Shown here: positions 1-5,478 of the stretch, piece by piece | Numbering within the stretch: the first letter of the stretch is position 1 | How the letters are laid out: each line of letters begins with the position of its first letter | DNA from: Bacteroidota bacterium | GTDB taxonomy: Bacteria > Bacteroidota > Bacteroidia > Chitinophagales > LD1 | Length of the DNA: 5,506 bases | Assembly: GCA_947457525.1 (NCBI GenBank) | Contig: CANGXE010000128.1 | Span: 1-5,506, forward strand | Reading direction: 5' to 3' | The notes under the pieces: generated by a model | What the model saw: only the letters and a program-made list of their open reading frames with translations | Database searches by the model: none | Told to the model about the DNA's origin: nothing | Program-made: the position numbers and the translations under genes

Positions 1-132
1 ATGCTAATCGATGAAAATTGGAGGGAGGAAACGCTAAACTTACTCGCGCTGACAGAGAACGAATTAGTATTTGATGGATTAAGTCAGGCTATAGGAGTGA
101 AGCTATATTTTAAAAGACTGGAGGTAGAGTAA
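1..132 (+). CDS. 3' end of a plus-strand gene, possibly lipocalin-like
   Basis: Frame 1 is open from the first base to a TAA at 130-132, giving 43 residues. The first codon happens to be ATG, but with the window edge here the gene most likely continues upstream, so this is treated as a C-terminal fragment. The residues alternate hydrophobic and polar as in beta strands (a LLALTENELVFDG stretch, then VKLYFKRLE) and end shortly after a YFKRL motif. That pattern resembles the last strands of small lipocalin-like proteins common in Bacteroidota, but this is only an impression from a short fragment. The stop codon is one base from the stop codon of the opposing kinase gene, so the two genes converge with no room for a separate terminator. 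Confidence 0.5.
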   Translation: MLIDENWREETLNLLALTENELVFDGLSQAIGVKLYFKRLEVE

Positions 133-133
133 T

Positions 134-1090
134 CTAGTTAAGTTCTTTCAGTTTAACAGGCACTACACCTATTTTTTTGCAAACTACTCCGGCTCCCTTG
201 TTGGCCATTTGTGCCATTTCTTTCATCGTGTATTTTTGAACATAAGCCATAGAGGCCAAACTAATCACCGTGTCGCCAGCACCTGACACATCAGCTGCCT
301 TGATGGCGCGCGATGGAACGATAAACGAGTTACCTTCTTTGGTGTAGCAAAATATACCATTTGCTCCAAGGGTGACCATCAAGTTTTTAAACCTGTTTTT
401 TCTGCGTAATTCTTCGGCTCCGCTGCGCAAACTCTCAATGCTTTTAGGATTGATTCGATAACCAATTGCTTCAGACAGTTCCCTTAAGTTTGGCTTAAAT
501 AAATCAATGGCTTGATAATCGAAGAAGTTGCGCTCTTTTGGATCAACGGCCACCGGGATTTCGCTTTTAGTAGCGACCAGCAATATTTGTTTGATAAAGT
601 GTTTGGTCAACACGCCTTTATTGTAGTCTTGAATGATAATAATATCAATCTTCGTGTTGCTCATGATGCGTTTAAATTCTTTGAGCAGTTGCGCTTCTTG
701 TGCATCGGTGATATCTGCCACTTCTTCTTCGTCAAAACGCACCACTTGTTTATCTTCATCAAATACACGGGTTTTCAATGTAGTCACACGGCTTTTGTGT
801 TGCAACACGTGTTCAGTAATGAGTTCATTATCTTCCATCAACTTTACCAATTGGTTGCCGGTGTCATCGGTGCCGACCATAGTCAGTAGGTGAGGAGTAG
901 CGCCCAAATGGTGAATATTTAAAGCCACGTTGGCGGCTCCGCCCAATCTAGATTCTTTCGACAAAATTTCTACCACCGGAACAGGTGCTTCAGGTGAAAT
1001 GCGGTTTACTTCGCCAAACAAGTAGAAGTCAATCATTACATCGCCAATGATGAGTACATGGAGATTGGAGAAGTTAAGTTTTGCTGCCAT
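134..1090 (-). CDS. rfaE1: D-glycero-beta-D-manno-heptose-7-phosphate kinase-like PfkB sugar kinase (RfaE1/HldE kinase domain)
   Basis: This 318-residue cytoplasmic ribokinase-fold (PfkB) kinase would phosphorylate heptose-7-phosphate at C1, feeding ADP-heptose synthesis for LPS core. The RfaE1 signature is clear: GDVMIDFYLFGEVNRISPEAP at about 16-35, the sugar-binding LGGAANVALN at 49-58, and KTRV followed by QVVRFDEE near 106-122. VDPKERNFFDY at 182-192 leads into FKPNLRE. The C-terminal anion-hole and catalytic motif is SGAGDT at 269-274, with Asp273 the expected base. Bifunctional HldE proteins are about 475 residues and carry a nucleotidyltransferase domain; here only the kinase half is present, so the adenylyltransferase must be encoded elsewhere. 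It is the last gene of the minus-strand cluster, starting 24 bases after the aminotransferase stop. Family assignment is strong; the exact sugar is inferred. Confidence 0.88.
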   Translation of the reverse strand: MAAKLNFSNLHVLIIGDVMIDFYLFGEVNRISPEAPVPVVEILSKESRLGGAANVALNIHHLGATPHLLTMVGTDDTGNQLVKLMEDNELITEHVLQHKSRVTTLKTRVFDEDKQVVRFDEEEVADITDAQEAQLLKEFKRIMSNTKIDIIIIQDYNKGVLTKHFIKQILLVATKSEIPVAVDPKERNFFDYQAIDLFKPNLRELSEAIGYRINPKSIESLRSGAEELRRKNRFKNLMVTLGANGIFCYTKEGNSFIVPSRAIKAADVSGAGDTVISLASMAYVQKYTMKEMAQMANKGAGVVCKKIGVVPVKLKELN

Positions 1091-1114
1091 GAGCGGGTAG
1101 AAATTGAGTAAGGA

Positions 1115-2326
1115 TTAAGAAAGTTGTGCAAAGGCTTTGCTGATGCGCTCACAAGCGGCAATCAATTTTTCCTCAGATGTTGCATAGCTCATACGCAAGC
1201 AATATTTATCGCCAAACGATTCGCCACTCACCATGGCCACCTTAGCTTCTGCTAAAAGGTAAAGTGAAATATCTTCCGGTGTGTTCAATGTTTTCCCATT
1301 GTATACTTTGCCAAAGTAAGCACTTACATCAAAGAAAAAGTAAAACGCCCCTTCCGGCAAATTTACTTTCAAGCCCGGAATGTTGCTCAATAACTCATAG
1401 ACAGTATCTCTACGTTTTTTAAACGCTTCTACCATTTTCAAACTTGGGGTGATGTCGGTCATCAAAGCGGCCTCGCCTGCTTTTTGTGCAATGGAGCAAG
1501 TGCCTGAAGTAAACTGTCCTTGCATTTTGTCGCATGCTTTAGCAATCCAAAGTGGAGCACCGATGTAACCCAAACGCCAGCCGGTCATGGCGAAGCCTTT
1601 TGAGAAACCGTTTACGGTAATCACTTGCTCAAACACTTCGGGAAAAGAAGCTAGGCTAGTGTGTGCAGTGCCGGTGTAGTTGATGTATTCGTATATCTCA
1701 TCGCACAGTACGTAAAGCCCGGGATGTTTTTTTACCACATCAGCTAAAGATTGCAATTCGGCTTGTGAGTAAACAGAGCCGGTGGGATTACAAGGGGAGG
1801 AGAAAATAATCAATTTAGTTTTTGATGTAATGTGTTGAGCTAATAACTCAGCAGTCACTTTAAAGTTCGAATCAATCGTAGTAGGAATTTCAACGCATTT
1901 GCCTTCGGCTAATTCTGCAATAGCTGCATAGCTCACCCAGTAAGGAGCCGGTAAAAGCACTTCATCGCCCGGGTTGATTAAGCTCAAGACTACATTGGCT
2001 ATGCTTTGTTTCGCACCGGTAGACACCACAATTTGATCGGTGGTGTAGGTCAAATTATTTTCGCGTTTAAACTTTTCTACGATGGCTTTTCGTAACTCCA
2101 AATAGCCGGGAACCGGAGTGTATTTTGTATAACCTTCATCAATAGCTTTTTTGGCGGCATCTTTGATGTGTTGCGGGGTGTCGAAATCCGGCTCTCCTAG
2201 GCTAAGGTCAATGATGTCTTGTCCTTGCGCTTTGAGTTCGCGGCTCATTTTGGCCATTTTGATGGTGGCCGATTCTTGCATGTTGTTAATTCTGTCGCTG
2301 AGAATAGCGGTAGCGGTTTGGCTCAT
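1115..2326 (-). CDS. aspC: Class Ib pyridoxal-phosphate aspartate aminotransferase, possibly also prephenate aminotransferase
   Basis: This 403-residue fold-type I aminotransferase transfers an amino group between aspartate and 2-oxoglutarate using PLP in the cytoplasm. Visible landmarks are SLGEPDFDTP at 42-51, YTPVPGYLELR at 69-79, STGAKQ at 102-107, PAPYWVSY at 126-133, SPCNPTG at 177-183 (Asn180), CDEIYE at 208-213 (Asp209, Tyr212), the Schiff-base Lys243 in NGFSKGFAMTGWRLGY, and the substrate-carboxylate Arg378 in CLRMSYA. Thr21 (ESATIKM) and Lys106 match the pair linked to dicarboxylate and prephenate recognition in class Ib enzymes, so dual activity is possible. The ATG is preceded by an A-rich AAAAACCAACCAAA stretch with no Shine-Dalgarno, typical of Bacteroidota. 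It is followed after 24 bases by the heptose kinase gene and preceded by a 100-base gap. Length is normal for the family. Confidence 0.92.
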   Translation of the reverse strand: MSQTATAILSDRINNMQESATIKMAKMSRELKAQGQDIIDLSLGEPDFDTPQHIKDAAKKAIDEGYTKYTPVPGYLELRKAIVEKFKRENNLTYTTDQIVVSTGAKQSIANVVLSLINPGDEVLLPAPYWVSYAAIAELAEGKCVEIPTTIDSNFKVTAELLAQHITSKTKLIIFSSPCNPTGSVYSQAELQSLADVVKKHPGLYVLCDEIYEYINYTGTAHTSLASFPEVFEQVITVNGFSKGFAMTGWRLGYIGAPLWIAKACDKMQGQFTSGTCSIAQKAGEAALMTDITPSLKMVEAFKKRRDTVYELLSNIPGLKVNLPEGAFYFFFDVSAYFGKVYNGKTLNTPEDISLYLLAEAKVAMVSGESFGDKYCLRMSYATSEEKLIAACERISKAFAQLS

Positions 2327-2349
2327 TTTGGTTGGTTTTTAATCGCGAG

Positions 2350-2379
2350 CGAAAATAGCTTTTGGCTATATACTTTTCG
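2350..2379. repeat. Imperfect inverted repeat in the leader of the aminotransferase gene
   Basis: The outer arms CGAAA (2350-2354) and TTTCG (2375-2379) and the inner arms ATAGC (2355-2359) and GCTAT (2365-2369) can pair around a 5-base loop, with a 5-base bulge at 2370-2374. This gives 10 pairs in all. It lies 24-53 bases upstream of the aminotransferase ATG, in the only sizeable gap inside the minus-strand cluster. The surrounding sequence is AT-rich. No run of T follows the minus-strand arm closely enough to make it a convincing intrinsic terminator. It could be a leader hairpin, an operator or chance. Confidence 0.3.
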
Positions 2380-2426
2380 GAAAAATTATACGCATATAAT
2401 TAACACTCTGAAAGCTAGGAAATCGG

Positions 2427-3107
2427 CTACTTGGCTTCCGGCTCAAACGATTGGTCACCTACGTCCCACCCTAACACTTTATCGCGGTGCTGCTCAAACA
2501 AATGAGGGTAGTGAATTTTGAGTTCCTGCACAAATAAATCGAAGGGAAGGTCGTCAAACTGACCATACTCGTGTAAGTAGTTCATGTATTTTTTGCCGCC
2601 ATTGTATTCTTGAAAGACAGAATCGTTTTCTCCATCAAAATCTAAGGCTTGGGTGTCAAATTTTTCGCAAAGCGATTTGTTGAATGCCGGTGTACATTTC
2701 ACCCATTTGTTGTTGAGCCAAAACTCATTGTAGCCATGGAACACAAATTTGTCGGTGCGTAACATGTCTGTGAATTTTTTGGTAGACAAATGGTTTTGTA
2801 CAATAGAAAATCCTAAACGAGAAGGTATCCCAAGTGCACGTGCGGCAGCTGCCAACACCAATGACTTCTCGATGCAATAACCTGTGCCGCGCTCTAAAGT
2901 GAGCGATGCGGAAATCACCTCGGGGCGTAATATTAACTGATAAGGATTGTAGGTGATCGAATCCCGAACTGCGTAATAAAGGTCAACAGCTTTTTGTTGG
3001 TCGCTGTCGTTAGGTTGAGTGTATTGAGCGGCAAAAGCTTTTACTAGCGGATGCTCAACGTCAATAAAGTTGGTAGATTGGAGATAAATGGAAAGGTCTG
3101 GGTTCAC
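2427..3107 (-). CDS. Transglutaminase-like (papain-fold) domain protein
   Basis: This 226-residue protein belongs to the transglutaminase-like cysteine-protease superfamily. Residues 38-56 (QKAVDLYYAVRDSITYNPY) are the usual N-terminal helix of the domain. The active-site region is GTGYCIEKS (74-82), with nucleophile Cys78 at the start of the helix running into LAAAARALGIPSRLGFS. The histidine segment is FHGYNEFWLNNKW (123-135), with His124. In most family members the next strand carries an Asp (WVxxDP); here it reads WVKCTPAFN, with Thr139 at that place, as I recall for a subfamily ending in KATPAFN. No signal peptide or TM segment is seen, so it is probably cytoplasmic; the substrate is unknown. 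The start is GTG: the only upstream in-frame codons back to a stop are non-start codons, and that stop is the TAA of the preceding gene 21 bases away. This spacing suggests co-transcription. Confidence 0.85.
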   Translation of the reverse strand: MNPDLSIYLQSTNFIDVEHPLVKAFAAQYTQPNDSDQQKAVDLYYAVRDSITYNPYQLILRPEVISASLTLERGTGYCIEKSLVLAAAARALGIPSRLGFSIVQNHLSTKKFTDMLRTDKFVFHGYNEFWLNNKWVKCTPAFNKSLCEKFDTQALDFDGENDSVFQEYNGGKKYMNYLHEYGQFDDLPFDLFVQELKIHYPHLFEQHRDKVLGWDVGDQSFEPEAK

Positions 3108-3128
3108 AAGTAGGTAACTAGGGCTGAA

Positions 3129-3668
3129 TTATGGTTTTTTGCAACATTCTTTTTTGGCTTCAACTCCGGCTGTGGTGCAAGTTGGGTTTTTGCAAGTTTT
3201 CGCACATTCATCTTTGCTCATGATGCAGCGGCCTCTCTCGGCTATCATCTTCGCACAAGCTTCTGCGCCTATTTGTTGTTCGCACATGGCTTTGTCCATC
3301 ACGCAGCTATCGCCTTCCATGGTGCAAGTACCGCCACAAGATTTCATAGCGTTATCGCATTTGCCTTCACATTTGCCATCGCATTTTTCAGCACAAGCGG
3401 CATTCCCGGCTTGGCCGCAAGGTTTGTCGCAAGCTGCAGATTTTTGAGCACACGCGGCTCCGTTTTGATAGCTGCATTTATTTCTATGGCAATCGCCACC
3501 GCCTCGGTTAAATCCTTTGGTGACTGAAAAGCCAAAAGAAACTAAAGAGAGCAAGATGACCAACCAAGCTAATAGGCCGAAACCTCCGCTCAGAAACTCT
3601 GATTTAACTTTAACTAATAAATAAACTCCAGCGGCTATGGCTAATACGGAAAGGGCTATGGCTACCAT
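3129..3668 (-). CDS. Small two-TM membrane protein with a 20-cysteine C-terminal tail
   Basis: I do not recognise this family. From the ATG at 3668 it is 179 residues. Residues 1-19 and about 31-49 are hydrophobic helices joined by a short loop with two lysines, followed by a glycine-rich linker and a tail from about residue 60 with 20 cysteines. Cysteine spacings include repeated CX3C (80-84, 92-96-100-104, 111-115, 155-159), CX4C (60-65, 159-164) and two related CX6C units, CVMDKAMC and CIMSKDEC, at 122-129 and 148-155. A paired CC lies near the end. The tail is also rich in Lys, Asp, Glu and Met, compatible with metal binding or disulfides, but no function is shown. Charge after TM2 slightly favours a cytoplasmic tail. 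A TTG at 3689 would add 7 residues, but it lies inside a perfect -7 box, so the ATG is preferred. It is the first gene of the minus-strand cluster. Confidence 0.8.
   Translation of the reverse strand: MVAIALSVLAIAAGVYLLVKVKSEFLSGGFGLLAWLVILLSLVSFGFSVTKGFNRGGGDCHRNKCSYQNGAACAQKSAACDKPCGQAGNAACAEKCDGKCEGKCDNAMKSCGGTCTMEGDSCVMDKAMCEQQIGAEACAKMIAERGRCIMSKDECAKTCKNPTCTTAGVEAKKECCKKP
3358..3393. repeat. Three degenerate 12-base tandem units in the cysteine-rich coding region
   Basis: On the plus strand, three consecutive 12-base units beginning CATTTGCC, CATTTGCC and CATTTTTC run from 3358 to 3393. On the coding (minus) strand they specify consecutive four-residue Cys-rich steps (CAEK, DGKC, EGKC region), placing cysteines at residues 92, 96, 100 and 104. 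The repeat explains how part of the regular CX3C spacing could have arisen by local duplication. Confidence 0.6.
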
Positions 3669-3677
3669 TTTTATAAA

Positions 3678-3704
3678 TTTGAAAGACAAATATAGCTAGT
3701 TTTG
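3678..3704 (+). promoter_or_regulatory. Candidate promoter for the thioesterase and YciO-type pair
   Basis: TAGTTTTG at 3697-3704 matches TAnnTTTG perfectly, and TTTG at 3678-3681 could serve as the -33 element. The spacing between them is 15 bases, shorter than the usual 17-23. Transcription would begin near 3711, about 50 bases before the ATG at 3763. A second, one-mismatch -7 candidate (AATATTTG, 3737-3744) ends 18 bases before that ATG and could be used instead. Confidence 0.4.
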
Positions 3705-3706
3705 TC
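3685..3706. repeat. 22-bp near-palindrome spanning two divergent -7 boxes
   Basis: The arms GACAAA (3685-3690) and TTTGTC (3701-3706) are perfectly complementary, and the centre TAGCTA (3693-3698) is itself palindromic. Only two base pairs of the eleven (3691/3700 and 3692/3699) break the symmetry. The dyad axis lies between 3695 and 3696. The two halves contain oppositely facing promoter -7 boxes, so part of the symmetry may be a by-product, but the arms extend past the boxes and the symmetric centre falls between them. Confidence 0.6.
3687..3694 (-). promoter_or_regulatory. Bacteroidota-type -7 box for the minus-strand cluster
   Basis: Read on the minus strand, these bases are TATATTTG, a perfect match to the TAnnTTTG box of Bacteroidota housekeeping promoters. 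The box ends 18 bases before the ATG at 3668, giving an expected leader of about a dozen bases. No TTG -33 element is seen at normal spacing, so the assignment rests on the -7 box and its position. Confidence 0.5.
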
Positions 3707-3762
3707 ATATCTGTTTTCCATATACATTCGCCCAATAATATTTGCTACTCAAATTACCCAAT

Positions 3763-4203
3763 ATGCTAGACCTAGAAACCGAAAAAGCAAAGTTTAAATT
3801 TAAAATGAAGTTAGACATTCGCTGGAGCGATATGGATGAGATGCGCCATGTGAATAATGCGGTTTACTTAACGTATTTCGAGCAGGCGCGTGTTTATTAT
3901 TTTCATGAGGCTTGCCAATGGGATTGGAAAGAAATTGGGGTCATATTAGCCAATTCACATGTAGAATATTTGCGTCCTGTGGTTTTCCCCAACCCTACTT
4001 ATGTATTTGTACGCACGAGCAAGTTGGGCAATAAAAGTTTTGAAATTCAATATATCATTACGAGTTTCGTGAATGGAGTGGAGCAATTAACTTCAACCGG
4101 CTACAGCACCATGGTAATGTTTGATTATAAAACACAAGGGAGTGTGCCCATGCCCGACCATTTGAGAGAGCGCATCACCAATTACGAAGGACTAAACAAC
4201 TAA
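3763..4203 (+). CDS. Acyl-CoA thioesterase of the 4HBT/YbgC hotdog family
   Basis: This 146-residue single hotdog-domain protein would hydrolyse an acyl-CoA thioester in the cytoplasm; the acyl group cannot be read from sequence. The 4HBT active-site signature is at 20-43, with RWSDMDEM followed by RHVNNAVYLTYFEQAR. Asp23 and Asp25 lie at the catalytic loop, and Glu40 is on the central helix. The usual Gly before HVNN is Arg28 here. The LRPVVFPNPTYVFVRT segment (70-85) and IQYIITSF (95-102) supply the following beta strands. Length fits the family at about 135-150. The ATG at 3763 is chosen over an in-frame TTG at 3742, because that TTG lies within a possible -7 box and the 7 extra residues are not part of the domain. 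The next gene begins 3 bases after the TAA, so the two are almost certainly co-transcribed. Confidence 0.88.
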   Translation: MLDLETEKAKFKFKMKLDIRWSDMDEMRHVNNAVYLTYFEQARVYYFHEACQWDWKEIGVILANSHVEYLRPVVFPNPTYVFVRTSKLGNKSFEIQYIITSFVNGVEQLTSTGYSTMVMFDYKTQGSVPMPDHLRERITNYEGLNN

Positions 4204-4206
4204 GCC

Positions 4207-4821
4207 GTGTTACTACGTATAAATCCATACAATATTGACGACCGCTTGATCAGCCAAGTGGTCAAATGTTTGAAGAAAGGTGGTGTTATTATCTATCCTA
4301 CCGACACGGTTTATACGCTTGGTTGCGACCTTACGCACCGCGATGCTTATGAGCGGGTGTGTAAGTTGAAAGACATCAAAGACAAGAAAGCTAACTTCTC
4401 TATTGTTTGTTACGACTTGAGCCATATTTCTGATTTTACTAATTCTGTTCCTACTCCGGTCTATAAAATGATGAAACGCTCTTTGCCCGGGCCTTACACT
4501 TTTATTCTCAATGGTAACCAGCATCTGAGTAAAATATATGGATACAACAAAAAAACGGTGGGTATTCGTGTGCCCGACAATCCAATAGCCCGCGCCATCG
4601 TAGATGAACTCGGTGCGCCCATTCTTTCTGCCTCCATTAAAAATGATGATACGATTTTGGAGTACATCACCGACCCTCAAGAGATTTATGAATTGTATGA
4701 CCACAAAGTGGATATCGTGATTGACGGTGGCATAGGCGGAAATTTCCCTTCTACCATCATTGATTACACCGGAGAGGAGCCTTTCCTCGTGCGCGAGGGA
4801 GCCGGACCACTTCTGATTTAG
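4207..4821 (+). CDS. yciO: YrdC-domain protein, YciO type (Sua5/YciO/YrdC family)
   Basis: This 204-residue protein has the complete YrdC fold: KKGGVIIYPTDTVYTLGCD at 23-41, ANFSIVCYDLSHISDF at 62-77, LPGPYTFIL at 93-101, TVGIRVPDNPIARAI at 117-131, and VDIVIDGG at 168-175 through STIIDYT and VREGAGPL. Family members bind ATP and L-threonine or RNA, and TsaC/Sua5 make threonylcarbamoyl-AMP for tRNA t6A. The KxR...SxN residues of TsaC are not kept: the first pair reads Lys55-Asp-Ile57 and the second Ser143-Ile-Lys145. Wording such as NFSIVCYDLS and PGPYTFIL is much closer to E. coli YciO than to YrdC. An automatic label of threonylcarbamoyl-AMP synthase would therefore be doubtful. The start is GTG, 3 bases after the thioesterase stop, with no alternative ATG nearby; translation is probably coupled. 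Confidence 0.87.
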   Translation: MLLRINPYNIDDRLISQVVKCLKKGGVIIYPTDTVYTLGCDLTHRDAYERVCKLKDIKDKKANFSIVCYDLSHISDFTNSVPTPVYKMMKRSLPGPYTFILNGNQHLSKIYGYNKKTVGIRVPDNPIARAIVDELGAPILSASIKNDDTILEYITDPQEIYELYDHKVDIVIDGGIGGNFPSTIIDYTGEEPFLVREGAGPLLI

Positions 4822-4854
4822 CACTATTTAACGCGCACTATATCTCTCGTCTTT

Positions 4855-4862
4855 TACATTTG
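4855..4862 (+). promoter_or_regulatory. Bacteroidota-type -7 box for the YceI gene
   Basis: TACATTTG matches TAnnTTTG perfectly and ends 19 bases before the ATG at 4882, the same geometry as the box before the cysteine-rich gene. No clear TTG -33 element lies at the expected distance. The 60-base gap after the YciO-type gene holds no obvious intrinsic terminator, so some read-through is possible. Confidence 0.5.
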
Positions 4863-4881
4863 GGTTCAAATAAATTCAACC

Positions 4882-5478
4882 ATGAAAAAACTATTGGCTG
4901 TTGCCACTATTGCACTCTTTTTGGCTTTCAAAGCCGTACCCGAAACATTTACTGCCGACACTAAGGCCTCTGCCATTCATTGGTTAGGCAAAAAAGCTAG
5001 TGGTCAACACGATGGGTTCGTTGGACTGAAGAGCGGAAAACTTAATGTAGAAGCCGGAGTGCCCAAGAATGGTGAATTTACGCTTGACATGAATGCACTG
5101 ACCTGCACCGACATCAAAGACTCCGAAAGCAACCAAGGCTTGATTGAGCATTTTAAGAATGAAGATTTCTTTAACGTGGCTAAGTTTCCGGAGGCTACAT
5201 TAGCAATTACAAAGTTTGCTCCATTAGCTGCGCAAGAAAATAGCATGGCGAACTACACCGCTACTGCGCTTTTGACGATAAAAGGGATTAGCAATGAGAT
5301 TACTTTTCCAGTAGCATTTAGTCAAAAAGAAGCTACCGCAAAAGCAACGGCAACTATCACCATCGACCGCACCAAGTGGAACATCGTTTACAAATCAAAA
5401 TCGGTATTCAGCACGCTTGGCGATAAGTTTATCTATGATGATATTACTTTCGATGTGGATTTGACCTTAAAGAAATAA
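4882..5478 (+). CDS. Secreted YceI-family lipid-binding protein
   Basis: This 198-residue protein is a complete YceI domain behind a signal peptide: Lys2-Lys3, then a hydrophobic stretch at about 4-16, with cleavage probably near residues 18-22. There is no lipobox cysteine, so it should be soluble in the periplasm. Family features seen are IHWLGKKASGQHDGFVGLKSG (32-52), the GEFTLDMNALTCTD stretch (64-77), LIEHFKNEDFFNVAKFPEATL (87-107), LTIKGISNEITFPV (131-144) and IDRTKWNIVYKS (161-172), ending in a final strand VDLTLKK. YceI proteins form a lipocalin-like barrel that binds isoprenoid or other amphiphilic lipids; the ligand here is unknown. It probably has its own promoter at 4855-4862 and is functionally separate from the upstream thioesterase pair. 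Confidence 0.93.
   Translation: MKKLLAVATIALFLAFKAVPETFTADTKASAIHWLGKKASGQHDGFVGLKSGKLNVEAGVPKNGEFTLDMNALTCTDIKDSESNQGLIEHFKNEDFFNVAKFPEATLAITKFAPLAAQENSMANYTATALLTIKGISNEITFPVAFSQKEATAKATATITIDRTKWNIVYKSKSVFSTLGDKFIYDDITFDVDLTLKK

Noticed and set aside
130..136. Bidirectional terminator at the convergent junction of the first two genes.
   Set aside because: The stop codons are one base apart and no GC-rich stem with a T run is visible around them.
512..893. Two overlapping plus-strand open frames of 125 and 86 codons.
   Set aside because: They lie antisense within the RfaE1 kinase gene, whose motifs are intact; their translations show no domain and no start context.
2219..2521. Plus-strand open frame of 100 codons across the gap at 2327-2426.
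   Set aside because: It runs antisense through the ends of two well-supported genes and encodes low-complexity residues with no recognisable motif.
3139..3535. Open frames on both strands inside the cysteine-rich gene.
   Set aside because: They are frame shadows; only the 3129-3668 frame gives TM helices followed by periodic cysteines and a good upstream promoter box.
3674..3681. A further perfect plus-strand TAAATTTG box.
   Set aside because: It would start transcription about 75 bases before the thioesterase and has no TTG at -33; in AT-rich DNA a lone match is weak. Its TTTG may instead act as the -33 of the box at 3697.
4213..4824. 203-codon minus-strand open frame opposite the YciO-type gene.
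   Set aside because: The plus strand encodes a full YrdC domain with conserved motifs; the antisense frame has none.
5004..5246. 80-codon minus-strand open frame.
   Set aside because: It is antisense to the complete YceI domain and shows no recognisable protein features.
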